40,689 nt of DNA. Origin: an uncultured Oscillospiraceae bacterium. GTDB taxonomy: Bacteria > Bacillota > Clostridia > Oscillospirales > Ruminococcaceae. The DNA is taken from the NCBI GenBank assembly GCA_905212515.1, contig CAJMEU010000002.1, forward strand, positions 1 through 40,689. The letters run 5' to 3'. Of the stretch, positions 17,027 through 24,759 are shown piece after piece. Each line of letters opens with the position of its first letter. The first letter of the stretch is position 1. The notes below the pieces were generated by a model, which had not been told where the DNA came from, did no database searches, and saw only the letters and a program-made list of their open reading frames with translations. Position numbers and translations under genes: made by a program.

Positions 17027-18553
17027 ATGCAGCCGGACATTTTGCTATTCATGAGCGACCAGCACGCGCCCCAGTTCATGGCCGGGGCCGAGATGGAGGT
17101 GGACACGCCCAATCTGGACGCCCTGCGCCGGGAGGGGACTTCCTTTAGCGAGGCCTACACGGCCTGCCCGCTGTGCGTGCCCGCGCGCATGGCCATGCTG
17201 TCCGGCATGCGGGCGGCCCGCACGGGCATTTTCACCAACAACGACGCGCTGCCCGACACCCTGCCCACGTTCCTGCACCATCTGGCGGCGGCCGGATATG
17301 AAACGGTGCTGGTGGGCCGTATGCACTTTATCGGGCCGGACCAGCGCCACGGTTTTACCAAACGCATCGCGCCGGATTTTACAAACAGCGGCTGGGCGCG
17401 CCCGCCCTGGCTTGTGGAGGACTTCGGCGTGCACACCCAGACCATGGGGTATAAGTGGTGCACCCATGTGGTGGGCGGCGGCCAGTCGCCGGTGCTGTGC
17501 TATGATGAAATGGTCACGAAGGCTGCTGAAGATTACCTGGCCCAGCCCCACGAAAAGCCCCAGTTCATCCTGGTGGGCACCTACGGGCCCCATTTCCCCT
17601 ATGTGGCCCCGCCGGAGCTGTTTTACAAATATCTGAAAACCGCCCGCCTGCCCGCCACTTTCGGCACGAAAGAGGATTTTATGAACCCTGTGCTGTGCGC
17701 CCTGCGGGAGCCGGACGCCCGCCCGGAAGTGGGCCTGGCCTGCCAGACCGCTTACAAGGGCCTGGTGGAGCATATGGACGGCCTGGTGGGCCGTGTGCGC
17801 CGGGCGTTCGACGGCTTTGTGCAGGCCAGGGGAACGCCCCATCTGTTTGGGTATCTGTCCGACCATGGGGACACCATCGGCGAACATGGCGTGTTTGGGA
17901 AAAAGACGTTTTTTGAAAAATCAGCCAAGATCCCTCTGCTGCTGGCCGGCACCGGCGTGGCGGCGGGCCGCCGCTGGGACGAACCGGTGAGCATCCTGGA
18001 CGTGGGCCCCACGGTGTGCGAATGGGCCGGCGCGGATGCGCCCGAGCGGGCCGACGGCCAAAGCCTGGCCCAGATCCTGCGCGGGCAGGACGGGCCACGG
18101 GGCCGCGCCGTGCTGAGCGAGAGCATGGACAAAGGCCCCGACGGCCGCTGGACCTACGGCTGTATGGCGCGCCGGGGAACTTATAAATTCATCACCTACC
18201 ACGGCTATGAGGAGCAGGACCTGCTGTTTGACGTGGCGGCCGACCCGCTGGAACAAAACAACCTGGCCGCTGCGCGGCCCCAGGTGTGCGATGGATTCCG
18301 CCGGCTGCTGCGCCAGGTGACGGACCCGGCCGCGGCCGAGGCGCTGCAGGCGCACCCGGCCGGCCGGGCGCGGCTGATGGCCGCCTTTGAGAAGCAGACG
18401 GGCTACGACGACCGCGAGCGTTACCGGGATTATCCCGAAGCGGCCAAACAGCCGCCGGAGGTGTGCGTCACCTCCCTAGCGGGCGAACCCGGCGCCGGCC
18501 AGAGCAGTGTTTACCACGGCCTGCCGCCGCAGACACAGGAGGGGAGAGCATGA
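17027..18553 (+). CDS. Type I sulfatase (cytoplasmic, Cys-type) E, first copy of a tandem duplication
   Basis: A 508-residue sulfatase that begins MQPDILLFMSDQHAPQFM, with Asp11 and Gln12 as metal ligands. Cys50 in ACPLCVPARMAMLSGMR is the formylglycine site and SDHGDTIGEHGVFGKK holds the second Asp-His metal pair. It is closely related along its length to the next gene, with long nearly identical DNA tracts. The N-terminal SDQH resembles choline-sulfatase-like groups, but the rest does not allow a substrate call. There is no signal peptide. The Shine-Dalgarno site (AAGAG) is weak, and the gene starts 25 bases after the esterase. Its TGA overlaps the ATG of its duplicate. Confidence 0.91.
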   Translation: MQPDILLFMSDQHAPQFMAGAEMEVDTPNLDALRREGTSFSEAYTACPLCVPARMAMLSGMRAARTGIFTNNDALPDTLPTFLHHLAAAGYETVLVGRMHFIGPDQRHGFTKRIAPDFTNSGWARPPWLVEDFGVHTQTMGYKWCTHVVGGGQSPVLCYDEMVTKAAEDYLAQPHEKPQFILVGTYGPHFPYVAPPELFYKYLKTARLPATFGTKEDFMNPVLCALREPDARPEVGLACQTAYKGLVEHMDGLVGRVRRAFDGFVQARGTPHLFGYLSDHGDTIGEHGVFGKKTFFEKSAKIPLLLAGTGVAAGRRWDEPVSILDVGPTVCEWAGADAPERADGQSLAQILRGQDGPRGRAVLSESMDKGPDGRWTYGCMARRGTYKFITYHGYEEQDLLFDVAADPLEQNNLAAARPQVCDGFRRLLRQVTDPAAAEALQAHPAGRARLMAAFEKQTGYDDRERYRDYPEAAKQPPEVCVTSLAGEPGAGQSSVYHGLPPQTQEGRA

Positions 18554-20028
18554 GCCAGCCGGATATCCTGCTGTTTATGAGCGACCAGCACGCGCCTCAG
18601 TTCATGGGCGGCGTCGAGATCCCCGTGGACACGCCCAACCTGGACGCCTTGCGCCGGGAGGGGACTTCCTTCAGCGAGGCCTACACGGCCTGCCCGCTGT
18701 GCGTGCCCGCGCGCATGGCCATGCTGTCCGGTATGCGCCCGGCCCGCACGGGCATTTTCACCAATGTGGACACCCTGCCCGACACCCTGCCCACGTTCCT
18801 GCACCATCTGGCGGCGGCCGGGTATGAAACGGTGCTGGCGGGCCGCATGCATTTTATCGGACAGGACCAGCGCCATGGTTTTACCAAACGCATCGCGCCG
18901 GACATCACGCTGGTCACCTGGACGCGCCCCGAACACATCAAGGCCGAGCGCGGCGTGTTTGCCCGCACCTTTGCCGGCAAGTGGGCGCCCCAGGTGGTGG
19001 GCGGGGGCGAATCCCCGGTGCTGCACTACGACGAACTGGTGATCCAGGCGGCCGTGGATTACCTGGCCCAGCCCCACGAGAAGCCCCAGTTCATCCTGGT
19101 GGGCACCTACGGGCCCCACTTCCCCTATGTGGCCCCGCCGGAGCTGTTCCAAAAATATTGGGACAGGGTGGAGCTGCCGGCCCTGCGCGGCCAGCCGCCG
19201 GAGGCGACGAACCCCTATCTGCTGGCCCACCGCGTGGAAGCCACGGACGAGGTGGCACAGGGCGTGCGCGCTGCCTACTGCGGCATGGTGGAGCATATGG
19301 ATGGGCAGATCGGCCGGGTGCGCGCGGCCTTTGACGCCTTTACCGCCGGCCGCGGCACGAAAAAGCTATTCGGTTATCTGTCCGACCATGGCGACCAGGC
19401 CGGGGAGCGGGACTTCTACGGCAAGGAAACTTTTTTTGAAAAATCAGTCAAGATCCCCCTGATGCTGGCCGGCGACGGCGTGGCCGCCGGCCGCGTGGAA
19501 ACGGCCCCGGCCAGCATCCTGGATTTGGGCCCCACGCTGTGCGAATGGGCGGGCGCCCAGATGCCCGCGGACGCGGACGGCATCAGCCTGGCCCCTGCGC
19601 TGGAGGGCGCGGCCATGGACAAAGCCCGCGCCGTGTACAGTGAATATATGGAGAAGGGCGCCGACGGTTACCGGTACTGTATGATGCTGCGTCAGGGGGC
19701 GCACAAATTCATCACCTACCGGGGCTGCGAAGCCCAGGACCTGCTGTTTGACGTGACGGCCGACCCGCTGGAACAAACCAACCTGGCCGCCCGGCAGCCC
19801 GCGCTGCTGGCGCAGTTCCGCGCCCTGGCAGCCCAGGTGTCGCCGGCGCCGGAGGAATATGAAAAAAACCAGGCCCGCCAGGCCCGGGACGCCCAACTGT
19901 TCATCGCCCATGAACGGGCGGTGGGCCTGGATGAGCGCGAGCGGTGGCGGGGTAACCCCGCCCGCGCCCCGGTGGACCCGGAGGTGTGCATTGGCGGCCT
20001 GTGTGGGGGAGGTGATGTGCGCTTATGA
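18550..20028 (+). CDS. Type I sulfatase (cytoplasmic, Cys-type) F, second copy of a tandem duplication
   Basis: A 492-residue sulfatase starting MSQPDILLFMSDQHAPQFMG. Cys51 in CPLCVPARMAMLSGMRPARTG is the formylglycine site and LSDHGDQAGERDFYGKE the metal pair; the second His of the HGVFG motif in copy E is replaced by Asp here (ERDFYG). The ATG overlaps the stop of copy E and follows GGAGGGGAG. Copies E and F match almost base for base around the Cys motif and around the stretch encoding YLAQPHEKPQFILVGTYGPHFPY, but differ in between, in regions likely to contact the substrate. This pattern suggests duplication followed by divergence of specificity. There is no signal peptide. The end overlaps the start of the HAD gene by 14 bases. 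Confidence 0.91.
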   Translation: MSQPDILLFMSDQHAPQFMGGVEIPVDTPNLDALRREGTSFSEAYTACPLCVPARMAMLSGMRPARTGIFTNVDTLPDTLPTFLHHLAAAGYETVLAGRMHFIGQDQRHGFTKRIAPDITLVTWTRPEHIKAERGVFARTFAGKWAPQVVGGGESPVLHYDELVIQAAVDYLAQPHEKPQFILVGTYGPHFPYVAPPELFQKYWDRVELPALRGQPPEATNPYLLAHRVEATDEVAQGVRAAYCGMVEHMDGQIGRVRAAFDAFTAGRGTKKLFGYLSDHGDQAGERDFYGKETFFEKSVKIPLMLAGDGVAAGRVETAPASILDLGPTLCEWAGAQMPADADGISLAPALEGAAMDKARAVYSEYMEKGADGYRYCMMLRQGAHKFITYRGCEAQDLLFDVTADPLEQTNLAARQPALLAQFRALAAQVSPAPEEYEKNQARQARDAQLFIAHERAVGLDERERWRGNPARAPVDPEVCIGGLCGGGDVRL

Positions 20029-20671
20029 AGGAGTGCTGTTGGATTTGGTCCGCGTGATCGTGGACACGGCGAGATATCACTATCTGGCCTGGAAGGCCCT
20101 GGCGGACGAATTGGGCATTCCTTTTACCCCGCGGGACAACGCGCGGCTGAAAGGCGTCAGCCGCACGGCCAGCTTTGACATCATCCTAGAATTGGGCGGC
20201 CGCGCCATGAGCGAAGAGGGAAAAGAGGCCAACTGCCAAAAGAAAAACGACCTGTACGTCTCTTACATCAAAGGGCTGACTGAGGACGACTTGCTGCCCG
20301 GCGTGCGGGACTTCCTCACCGACGCCCGGGCGAGGGGATATAAGATCGCCTTGGGCTCGGCCAGCAAAAATTCGCCCCTGATCCTGGGACGGCTGGGCAT
20401 CGCCAACTTGTTCGACGCCCTGGTGGACGGCACCAAGGCCAGCCGGGCAAAGCCCGACCCGGAGGTGTTTTTGCGCGGCGCCGAGGAACTGCATCTGCCC
20501 GCCGGGGCCTGTGTGGTGTTCGAGGACGCCGTGGCCGGCGTGAAGGCCGCCCACAACGCGGGGATGAAGGCCGTGGGCATCGGGGATCCGGCGGTTTTGT
20601 CCCAGGCCGATCTGGTACTGCCCGGCTTTGCCGGCGTGCGCGCCGCCGACGTGCTGGCGCGCCTTTCCTGA
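20015..20671 (+). CDS. Beta-phosphoglucomutase-like HAD protein lacking the second catalytic Asp
   Basis: A 218-residue HAD-superfamily protein. It follows beta-phosphoglucomutase closely: cap motif LKGVSR (Arg50), then SASKN, RAKPDPEVF and FEDAVAG. The catalytic loop, however, reads LLDLVRVIVDT instead of the usual FDLDGVIVDT. The nucleophile Asp10 is kept, but the acid/base Asp is Val12 (GTC for GAC) and the Gly is Arg13 (CGC for GGC), each explained by one base change. True mutase or phosphatase activity is therefore doubtful. The ATG at 20015 lies inside the end of sulfatase F; GGGGGAGG is only two bases upstream, so GTG at 20012 is a less likely alternative. The wild-type reaction would convert beta-glucose 1-phosphate to glucose 6-phosphate, or an analogous sugar phosphate. 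Confidence 0.82.
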   Translation: MCAYEGVLLDLVRVIVDTARYHYLAWKALADELGIPFTPRDNARLKGVSRTASFDIILELGGRAMSEEGKEANCQKKNDLYVSYIKGLTEDDLLPGVRDFLTDARARGYKIALGSASKNSPLILGRLGIANLFDALVDGTKASRAKPDPEVFLRGAEELHLPAGACVVFEDAVAGVKAAHNAGMKAVGIGDPAVLSQADLVLPGFAGVRAADVLARLS

Positions 20672-20681
20672 GGTGACGCCC

Positions 20682-21374
20682 ATGCCTATTGGATTATTGA
20701 CCGACTGTACCGGCGTGCTGCTGGGCGGCCTGGCCGGCGCGGCGCTGGGCCCCCGGCTGCCCCAGCGCATCAGCCAAAACGTCACCGTGGTGCTGGGGTT
20801 CTCTTCCATGGCCATCGGCATCAACTCCATCGTCAAGGCAAGCGCCATGACGCCTGTGGTCATCGCGGTCATCTTCGGCACCCTGCTGGGCGAGATGCGG
20901 CAGCTGGAAAAGCACATCACCCATGTGTTCGGCAAGGCGGTGGGCCGCTTGCCCCACGGCGAAGGGTTTGAGATGGACCGCTTCATCACCGTGGTGGTGC
21001 TGTTCTGCGCCAGCGGCTTCGGCATTTACGGCGTGCTGGTGGAGGGGATGAGCGGCGACGCCGGCATCCTGCTGTCCAAGGCGGTACTGGACTTCTGCAC
21101 GGCCGCGGTATTCGCCGTCACCCTGGGCGTGGCCGTGGCCCTGGTGGCGCTGCCCATGGCCGGTGTGCTGGGGCTGCTGTATTTGGCCGCCGGCGCGCTG
21201 GCGCCCTTCGTCACCCCCGCCATGCTGCAGGATTTCATGGCCTGCGGCGGTGTGCTGACGCTGGCGGCGGGCCTGCGCGTCAGCGGCATCAAAAACGCGC
21301 CCATCGCCAACATGATCCCCGCGCTGGCGCTGGCGCTGCCGGCCTCGGCGGCCTGGACGGCCCTCATGGGCTGA
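20682..21374 (+). CDS. DUF554 family integral membrane protein
   Basis: A 230-residue membrane protein starting MPIGLLTDCTGVLLGGLAGA, the typical glycine-rich first helix of the DUF554 (YdfK-like) family. The conserved LGFSSMAIGINSIVKA and the GTLLGEMRQLEKHI loop follow. About seven hydrophobic helices can be counted, and the length is normal. The biochemical function of the family is unknown to me. It begins 10 bases after the HAD gene and is the last gene before a terminator, so it is probably co-transcribed with the sulfatases. Transport of an ion or by-product of the pathway would fit, since six cytoplasmic sulfatases would release sulfate that must leave or be used, but nothing in the sequence proves this. 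Confidence 0.85.
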   Translation: MPIGLLTDCTGVLLGGLAGAALGPRLPQRISQNVTVVLGFSSMAIGINSIVKASAMTPVVIAVIFGTLLGEMRQLEKHITHVFGKAVGRLPHGEGFEMDRFITVVVLFCASGFGIYGVLVEGMSGDAGILLSKAVLDFCTAAVFAVTLGVAVALVALPMAGVLGLLYLAAGALAPFVTPAMLQDFMACGGVLTLAAGLRVSGIKNAPIANMIPALALALPASAAWTALMG

Positions 21375-21397
21375 TCACTTGCGCTTGTCATCATTGC

Positions 21398-21429
21398 CCC
21401 CTGCCTTTTCCCTTCAAGGCGGGGGTTTT
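21398..21429 (+). terminator. Rho-independent terminator after the sulfatase operon
   Basis: CCCCTGCCTT (21398-21407) pairs with AAGGCGGGGG (21416-21425), with one G-T pair and an eight-base loop, followed by TTTT. It closes the long operon that starts at the ABC genes and lies just upstream of the AraC promoter. Confidence 0.82.
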
Positions 21430-21442
21430 CTTGTGGGTAAAA

Positions 21443-21454
21443 TGTGCTATAATG
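21443..21454 (+). promoter_or_regulatory. Extended -10 promoter of the AraC-family regulator
   Basis: TGTGCTATAATG contains a perfect TATAAT at 21448-21453 preceded by the TGn extended element. No good -35 box lies 17 bases upstream. The same 12 bases occur before the isomerase gene at 24724-24735. Confidence 0.6.
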
Positions 21455-21478
21455 GAGCTGGCGAAAGGGGGGCGGGCA

Positions 21479-22420
21479 GTGAACGAAGTGGAGATCATCC
21501 AGCACCCGCAGATCGACGGGCTGCATCTGTTTTTCAATCAAGTGGATTACCGCGCCCCCCATGTGCACGCGGAGTGGGAGCTGATCTGGGTGATGGAGGG
21601 ACAGCTCTCCCTGGCCTGCGGGCAGCGCCCCCATGGGGTAAGCGCGGGACAGATGGCCCTGGTGGGCCCCAACCAGTTGCACGAATTCCACAAAGTGGGG
21701 GAGAGCTGCACCTTTTTGTGTATGCAGGTGGGCCCCCGGTGCTTTGAGCAGAGCTTTCCGGCGCTGGAGCGCATCCAGGTCACCGATGTGTACCCGCACA
21801 AATATCTGGCCCCCGGGGCCTACAGGCAGGTACAGCAGGCGCTGCTGGCGTGCATGCGGGTGTATTTGGAGCGGCCGGATTGCTACGAGCTGTTCTGCCT
21901 AGGCCAGGCCAGCCTGCTGCTGTATCGGCTGCTGACGGCTATGCCCGTGCGCGTGATCACGGCGCAAGAAGCGGCCGAGCGGGAAAAGCGCAACGCGCGC
22001 CTGGCCCGGCTGCTGGATTTTGTGGAACAAAACTACATGCACAAGATCCGCCTGTCGGACTTTGCCCGGGCGGAAAACCGTTCGATGAGCTATCTGTCCC
22101 ATTTTGTGAAAGAAACGCTGAACCAAAGCTTTCAGGATTATGTAAACACCGTGCGCTTCAACGCCGCCTGCGGCCTGATCGCCTCCGGCGAGCAGAAGAT
22201 GCTGGATGTGTGCATGGAGGCCGGTTTTTCCGATTACCGCTACTTTTCCAAAACTTTTCAGAAAAAACTGGGGATGACGCCGGAGGCTTACAGCCGCCAG
22301 CGCCGCAGCCCCGTGCTGGAAGAGGCGAGCATGCGCCACAGCCTGCACTCGACGGAGCGGTTCTATTCCCGTGAAAAAAGTTTGGAACTGCTGGCGGGGT
22401 TCGAGGGCCAATATTGTTAA
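21479..22420 (+). CDS. AraC family transcriptional regulator
   Basis: A 313-residue regulator with an N-terminal cupin-type sensing domain (APHVHAEWELIWVMEGQLSL, about residues 24-45, then GPNQLHEFHKVGE) and two C-terminal helix-turn-helix motifs. The first is near KIRLSDFARAENRSMSYLSH; the second is near LDVCMEAGFSDYRYFSKTF, followed by GMTPEAYSRQR. I chose the GTG at 21479: it has AAAGGGGGG before it, while the upstream ATG at 21452 overlaps the promoter -10 box. Such proteins sense a sugar and activate neighbouring operons. Its position between the sulfatase operon and the xylulokinase operon, with its own promoter and terminator, makes both likely targets. Confidence 0.9.
   Translation: MNEVEIIQHPQIDGLHLFFNQVDYRAPHVHAEWELIWVMEGQLSLACGQRPHGVSAGQMALVGPNQLHEFHKVGESCTFLCMQVGPRCFEQSFPALERIQVTDVYPHKYLAPGAYRQVQQALLACMRVYLERPDCYELFCLGQASLLLYRLLTAMPVRVITAQEAAEREKRNARLARLLDFVEQNYMHKIRLSDFARAENRSMSYLSHFVKETLNQSFQDYVNTVRFNAACGLIASGEQKMLDVCMEAGFSDYRYFSKTFQKKLGMTPEAYSRQRRSPVLEEASMRHSLHSTERFYSREKSLELLAGFEGQYC
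21950..21952 (+). other. Boundary note: linker between sensing and DNA-binding domains of the AraC regulator
   Basis: The stretch around this point encodes the inter-domain linker that starts a Glu/Arg-rich helix (AAEREKRNARLARLLDFVEQ), after which the DNA-binding half begins. It is given only to mark the domain border of the regulator. Confidence 0.3.
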
Positions 22421-22448
22421 AAAAGCCCATCGGCTGCGATGGGCTTTT
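22421..22448 (+). terminator. Terminator after the AraC regulator
   Basis: AAAAGCCCATCG-GCTG-CGATGGGCTTTT is a perfect 12-pair hairpin that starts directly after the stop codon of the AraC gene and ends in TTTT. Its A-run/T-run symmetry would allow action in both directions. It makes the regulator gene monocistronic. Confidence 0.88.
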
Positions 22449-22546
22449 GCCGTTTTACATAAAGAATCAACCCCAAACATGGGCAGAACGGCAAAACTTT
22501 GCAAACAGCAAACTTGTCTAATAAAATGCGCCAACTCGTCAAAGAA

Positions 22547-22570
22547 GGGCGCGCCCCTGCGCGCTATACT
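22547..22570 (+). promoter_or_regulatory. Possible promoter/operator of the pentose operon
   Basis: A -10-like TATACT at 22565-22570 stands 24 bases before the xylulokinase start. A perfect GC palindrome GGGCGCGCCC (22547-22556) lies between it and any -35 box. No convincing -35 sequence is present. Since a terminator separates this gene from the regulator, a promoter is needed in the 146 bases 22449-22594, and this is the best candidate. Confidence 0.35.
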
Positions 22571-22594
22571 AAAGGCAAAGTGAGGTGTTTTGTA

Positions 22595-24070
22595 ATGTTG
22601 TATATCGGCATAGACCTGGGCACTTCGGCCTGCAAGTTCCTTTTGGTGGATGAGGCGGGCGCCGTGCTGAACATGGTCTCGCAGGAATACCCCCTCGTTT
22701 TCCCCCATCCGGGCTGGAGCGAGCAGGCCCCGCAGGACTGGTGGGCCGCGTGCCTGGCCGGCGTGCCGCGGCTTCTGGCAGGCTTTGACGCCGGCGCGGT
22801 GCGGGGCATCGGCCTGGGGGGCCAGATGCACGGCCTGGTGGCCCTGGATGAAAAGGACCAGGTGCTGCGCCGGGCCATTCTGTGGAACGACGGCCGCACG
22901 GCCGGGGAGACGGCGTTCCTGAACGAGGACGTGGGCCGGCAGACGCTCAGCGCGCGCACGGGCAATATCGCCTTCGCGGGCTTCACGGCGCCCAAGCTTT
23001 TGTGGATGAGAAACCATGAACCGGATCTGTTTGCCCGCATCGCCAAGATCATGCTGCCCAAAGATTATTTGGTGTACAAGCTGACGGGCGTACACGCCAC
23101 CGATTACTCTGACGCCAGCGGCATGCTGCTGCTGGACGTACAGAACAAACGCTGGAGCAGGGAGATGCTGGATGTGTGCGGCATATCCGAAGCGCAGATG
23201 CCCCGCCTGTACGAGAGCTGTGCCCCCGTGTGCATGCTGCTGCCGGAGGCCGCGGCGGCGCTGGGCCTGCCGCAAAGCGCCGTGGTGTGCGCGGGCGCGG
23301 GCGACAATGCGGCCGCGGCCGTGGGCACGGGCACGGTGGGCGACGGCCGGTGCAACATCTCCCTGGGCACCTCGGGCACCATCTTCATCTCCGCCGAAAA
23401 ATTCGGCGTGGACGCCTCCAATGGTCTGCACGCCTTCGCCCACGCGGACGGCGGCTGGCACCTGATGGGCTGCATGCTTTCGGCCGCCAGCTGCAACAAG
23501 TGGTGGCAGGACGGGATCATCGGCACGTCGGATTACCAGGGCGAGGAAGGGAAGATCGCCCCGGAAAAGCTGGGCAGAAATCACGTGTTTTTCCTGCCCT
23601 ACCTGATGGGTGAGCGCAGCCCCATCAACGACACGGACGCCCGCGCCATGTTCGTGGGCATGACCATGGACACCACCCGCGCGGATATGACGCAAAGCCT
23701 GCTGGAGGGCGTGGCCTTTGCCATCCGCGATTCCTTCGAGGTGGCGAAAAGCCTGGGGCTTTCCATCCCGCGCTCGAACATCTGCGGCGGCGGGTCGAAG
23801 TCCGCCTTGTGGCGGACCATTCTGGCCAACGTGCTGGGCATCCCGCTGGACATCGTGGCCACCGAGCAGGGCCCGGGCTACGGCGCGGCGCTGCTGGCCA
23901 TGGTGGCCTGCGGGCAGTTCGCCACCGTGCGCGAGGCCGCCGGCGCTTTGGTGCGCGTAAAGGCCACGGTGCAGCCGGACCCGGCGCTGACGCAGCTGTA
24001 CGACGCGCGCTACGCCCAGTTCAAACAAATCTATCCGGCCTGTAAGGCCCTGTTCCCCAAACTTTTGTAA
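22595..24070 (+). CDS. xylB: Xylulokinase
   Basis: A 491-residue FGGY-family sugar kinase that phosphorylates D-xylulose with ATP to D-xylulose 5-phosphate. The ATPase loop GIDLGTSACKFLLVDE opens the protein. GIGLGGQMHGLV and AILWNDGRT are typical of XylB, as is SGMLLLDVQNKRWS. The C-terminal domain has GAGDNAAAAVGTGTV with the catalytic Asp, LGTSGTIF, and GGGSKSALWRTILANVLG for nucleotide binding. GAGGTG precedes the ATG at 22595; earlier in-frame starts lie in the promoter region. It is the first gene of a tight six-gene pentose operon. Because the partner isomerase is not XylA, the enzyme might also accept ribulose or another ketose, but xylulose is the default. Confidence 0.9.
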   Translation: MLYIGIDLGTSACKFLLVDEAGAVLNMVSQEYPLVFPHPGWSEQAPQDWWAACLAGVPRLLAGFDAGAVRGIGLGGQMHGLVALDEKDQVLRRAILWNDGRTAGETAFLNEDVGRQTLSARTGNIAFAGFTAPKLLWMRNHEPDLFARIAKIMLPKDYLVYKLTGVHATDYSDASGMLLLDVQNKRWSREMLDVCGISEAQMPRLYESCAPVCMLLPEAAAALGLPQSAVVCAGAGDNAAAAVGTGTVGDGRCNISLGTSGTIFISAEKFGVDASNGLHAFAHADGGWHLMGCMLSAASCNKWWQDGIIGTSDYQGEEGKIAPEKLGRNHVFFLPYLMGERSPINDTDARAMFVGMTMDTTRADMTQSLLEGVAFAIRDSFEVAKSLGLSIPRSNICGGGSKSALWRTILANVLGIPLDIVATEQGPGYGAALLAMVACGQFATVREAAGALVRVKATVQPDPALTQLYDARYAQFKQIYPACKALFPKLL

Positions 24071-24083
24071 AGGAGTGGTTTTG

Positions 24084-24719
24084 ATGAAGATCGAATCTGT
24101 CTGCGACCCGTCCTTCAAGCCCTACGGCCAGGTGCTGGAAGGGTACGACACCGCCGCCCTGCGGGCGGCCATGGAGGAAATCCCCCTGCCGGAGGCGGGC
24201 ACGGCTTACGCGCCGGCCATCCCCGCGCTGGAGGCCTGTGCCGTCTACGGCGCGCTGCAAAACCATGCCTATGGCGGCATGCCGGTGGAGATCGGCATGT
24301 GCTGGGGCCGCAACACCAAGCTGAACTGCCTGGAATATCACCGGGACAGCGAGGTGAACATCGGCGCCGGCGAATTTATCCTGCTGGTGGCCAAACAGGA
24401 CGAGATCGAAAACGGCGTGCTGGACACGGCGAAAGTGAAGGCCTTCCGCGCGCCCGCCGGGGTGCCGGTGGAGGTGTACGCCACCACGCTGCACTACGCC
24501 CCCTGCCATGTGGACGGGGACGCGGGCTTCCGCGTGGCCATCGTGCTGCCCCGGGGCACCAACGGGGCGAAACCGGATATCGCACCGGTGAACGGGGAGG
24601 ATAAACGCCTGTGGGCCCGCAACAAATGGCTGCTGGCCCATCCCGAGTCCGCCGAGGCCGCCCGCGGGGCCTATGTAGGACTTACAGGAAAAAACATCGA
24701 TATTGCAGACGACATTTGA
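24084..24719 (+). CDS. DUF4867 family protein, cupin-like
   Basis: A 211-residue protein that I assign to the uncharacterised DUF4867 family. It starts MKIESVCDPSFKPYGQVLEG. A cupin-like pattern is visible: LEYHRDSEVNIGAGEFILLV looks like cupin motif 1 (His and Glu ligands) and APAGVPVEVYATTLHYAPCHV like motif 2 (the later His). This suggests a metal-binding beta-barrel of the kind found in sugar isomerases, epimerases and ureidoglycolate lyase. The ATG at 24084 has AAGGAG eight bases upstream. Position between xylulokinase and a sugar isomerase implies a role in pentose handling, such as anomer or epimer conversion, but this is inferred. The promoter of the next gene overlaps its last bases. 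Confidence 0.75.
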   Translation: MKIESVCDPSFKPYGQVLEGYDTAALRAAMEEIPLPEAGTAYAPAIPALEACAVYGALQNHAYGGMPVEIGMCWGRNTKLNCLEYHRDSEVNIGAGEFILLVAKQDEIENGVLDTAKVKAFRAPAGVPVEVYATTLHYAPCHVDGDAGFRVAIVLPRGTNGAKPDIAPVNGEDKRLWARNKWLLAHPESAEAARGAYVGLTGKNIDIADDI

Positions 24720-24723
24720 ATCT

Positions 24724-24735
24724 TGTGCTATAATG
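24724..24735 (+). promoter_or_regulatory. Extended -10 promoter before the isomerase gene
   Basis: TGTGCTATAATG repeats exactly the core of the AraC promoter at 21443-21454, with TATAAT at 24729-24734 and the TGn extension. TTGCAG at 24703-24708 is a possible but far -35 box (20-base spacer). It would give the isomerase to transketolase genes their own internal promoter. Confidence 0.6.
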
Positions 24736-24759
24736 TTGTAGAATAAAGGAGAAATGAAT

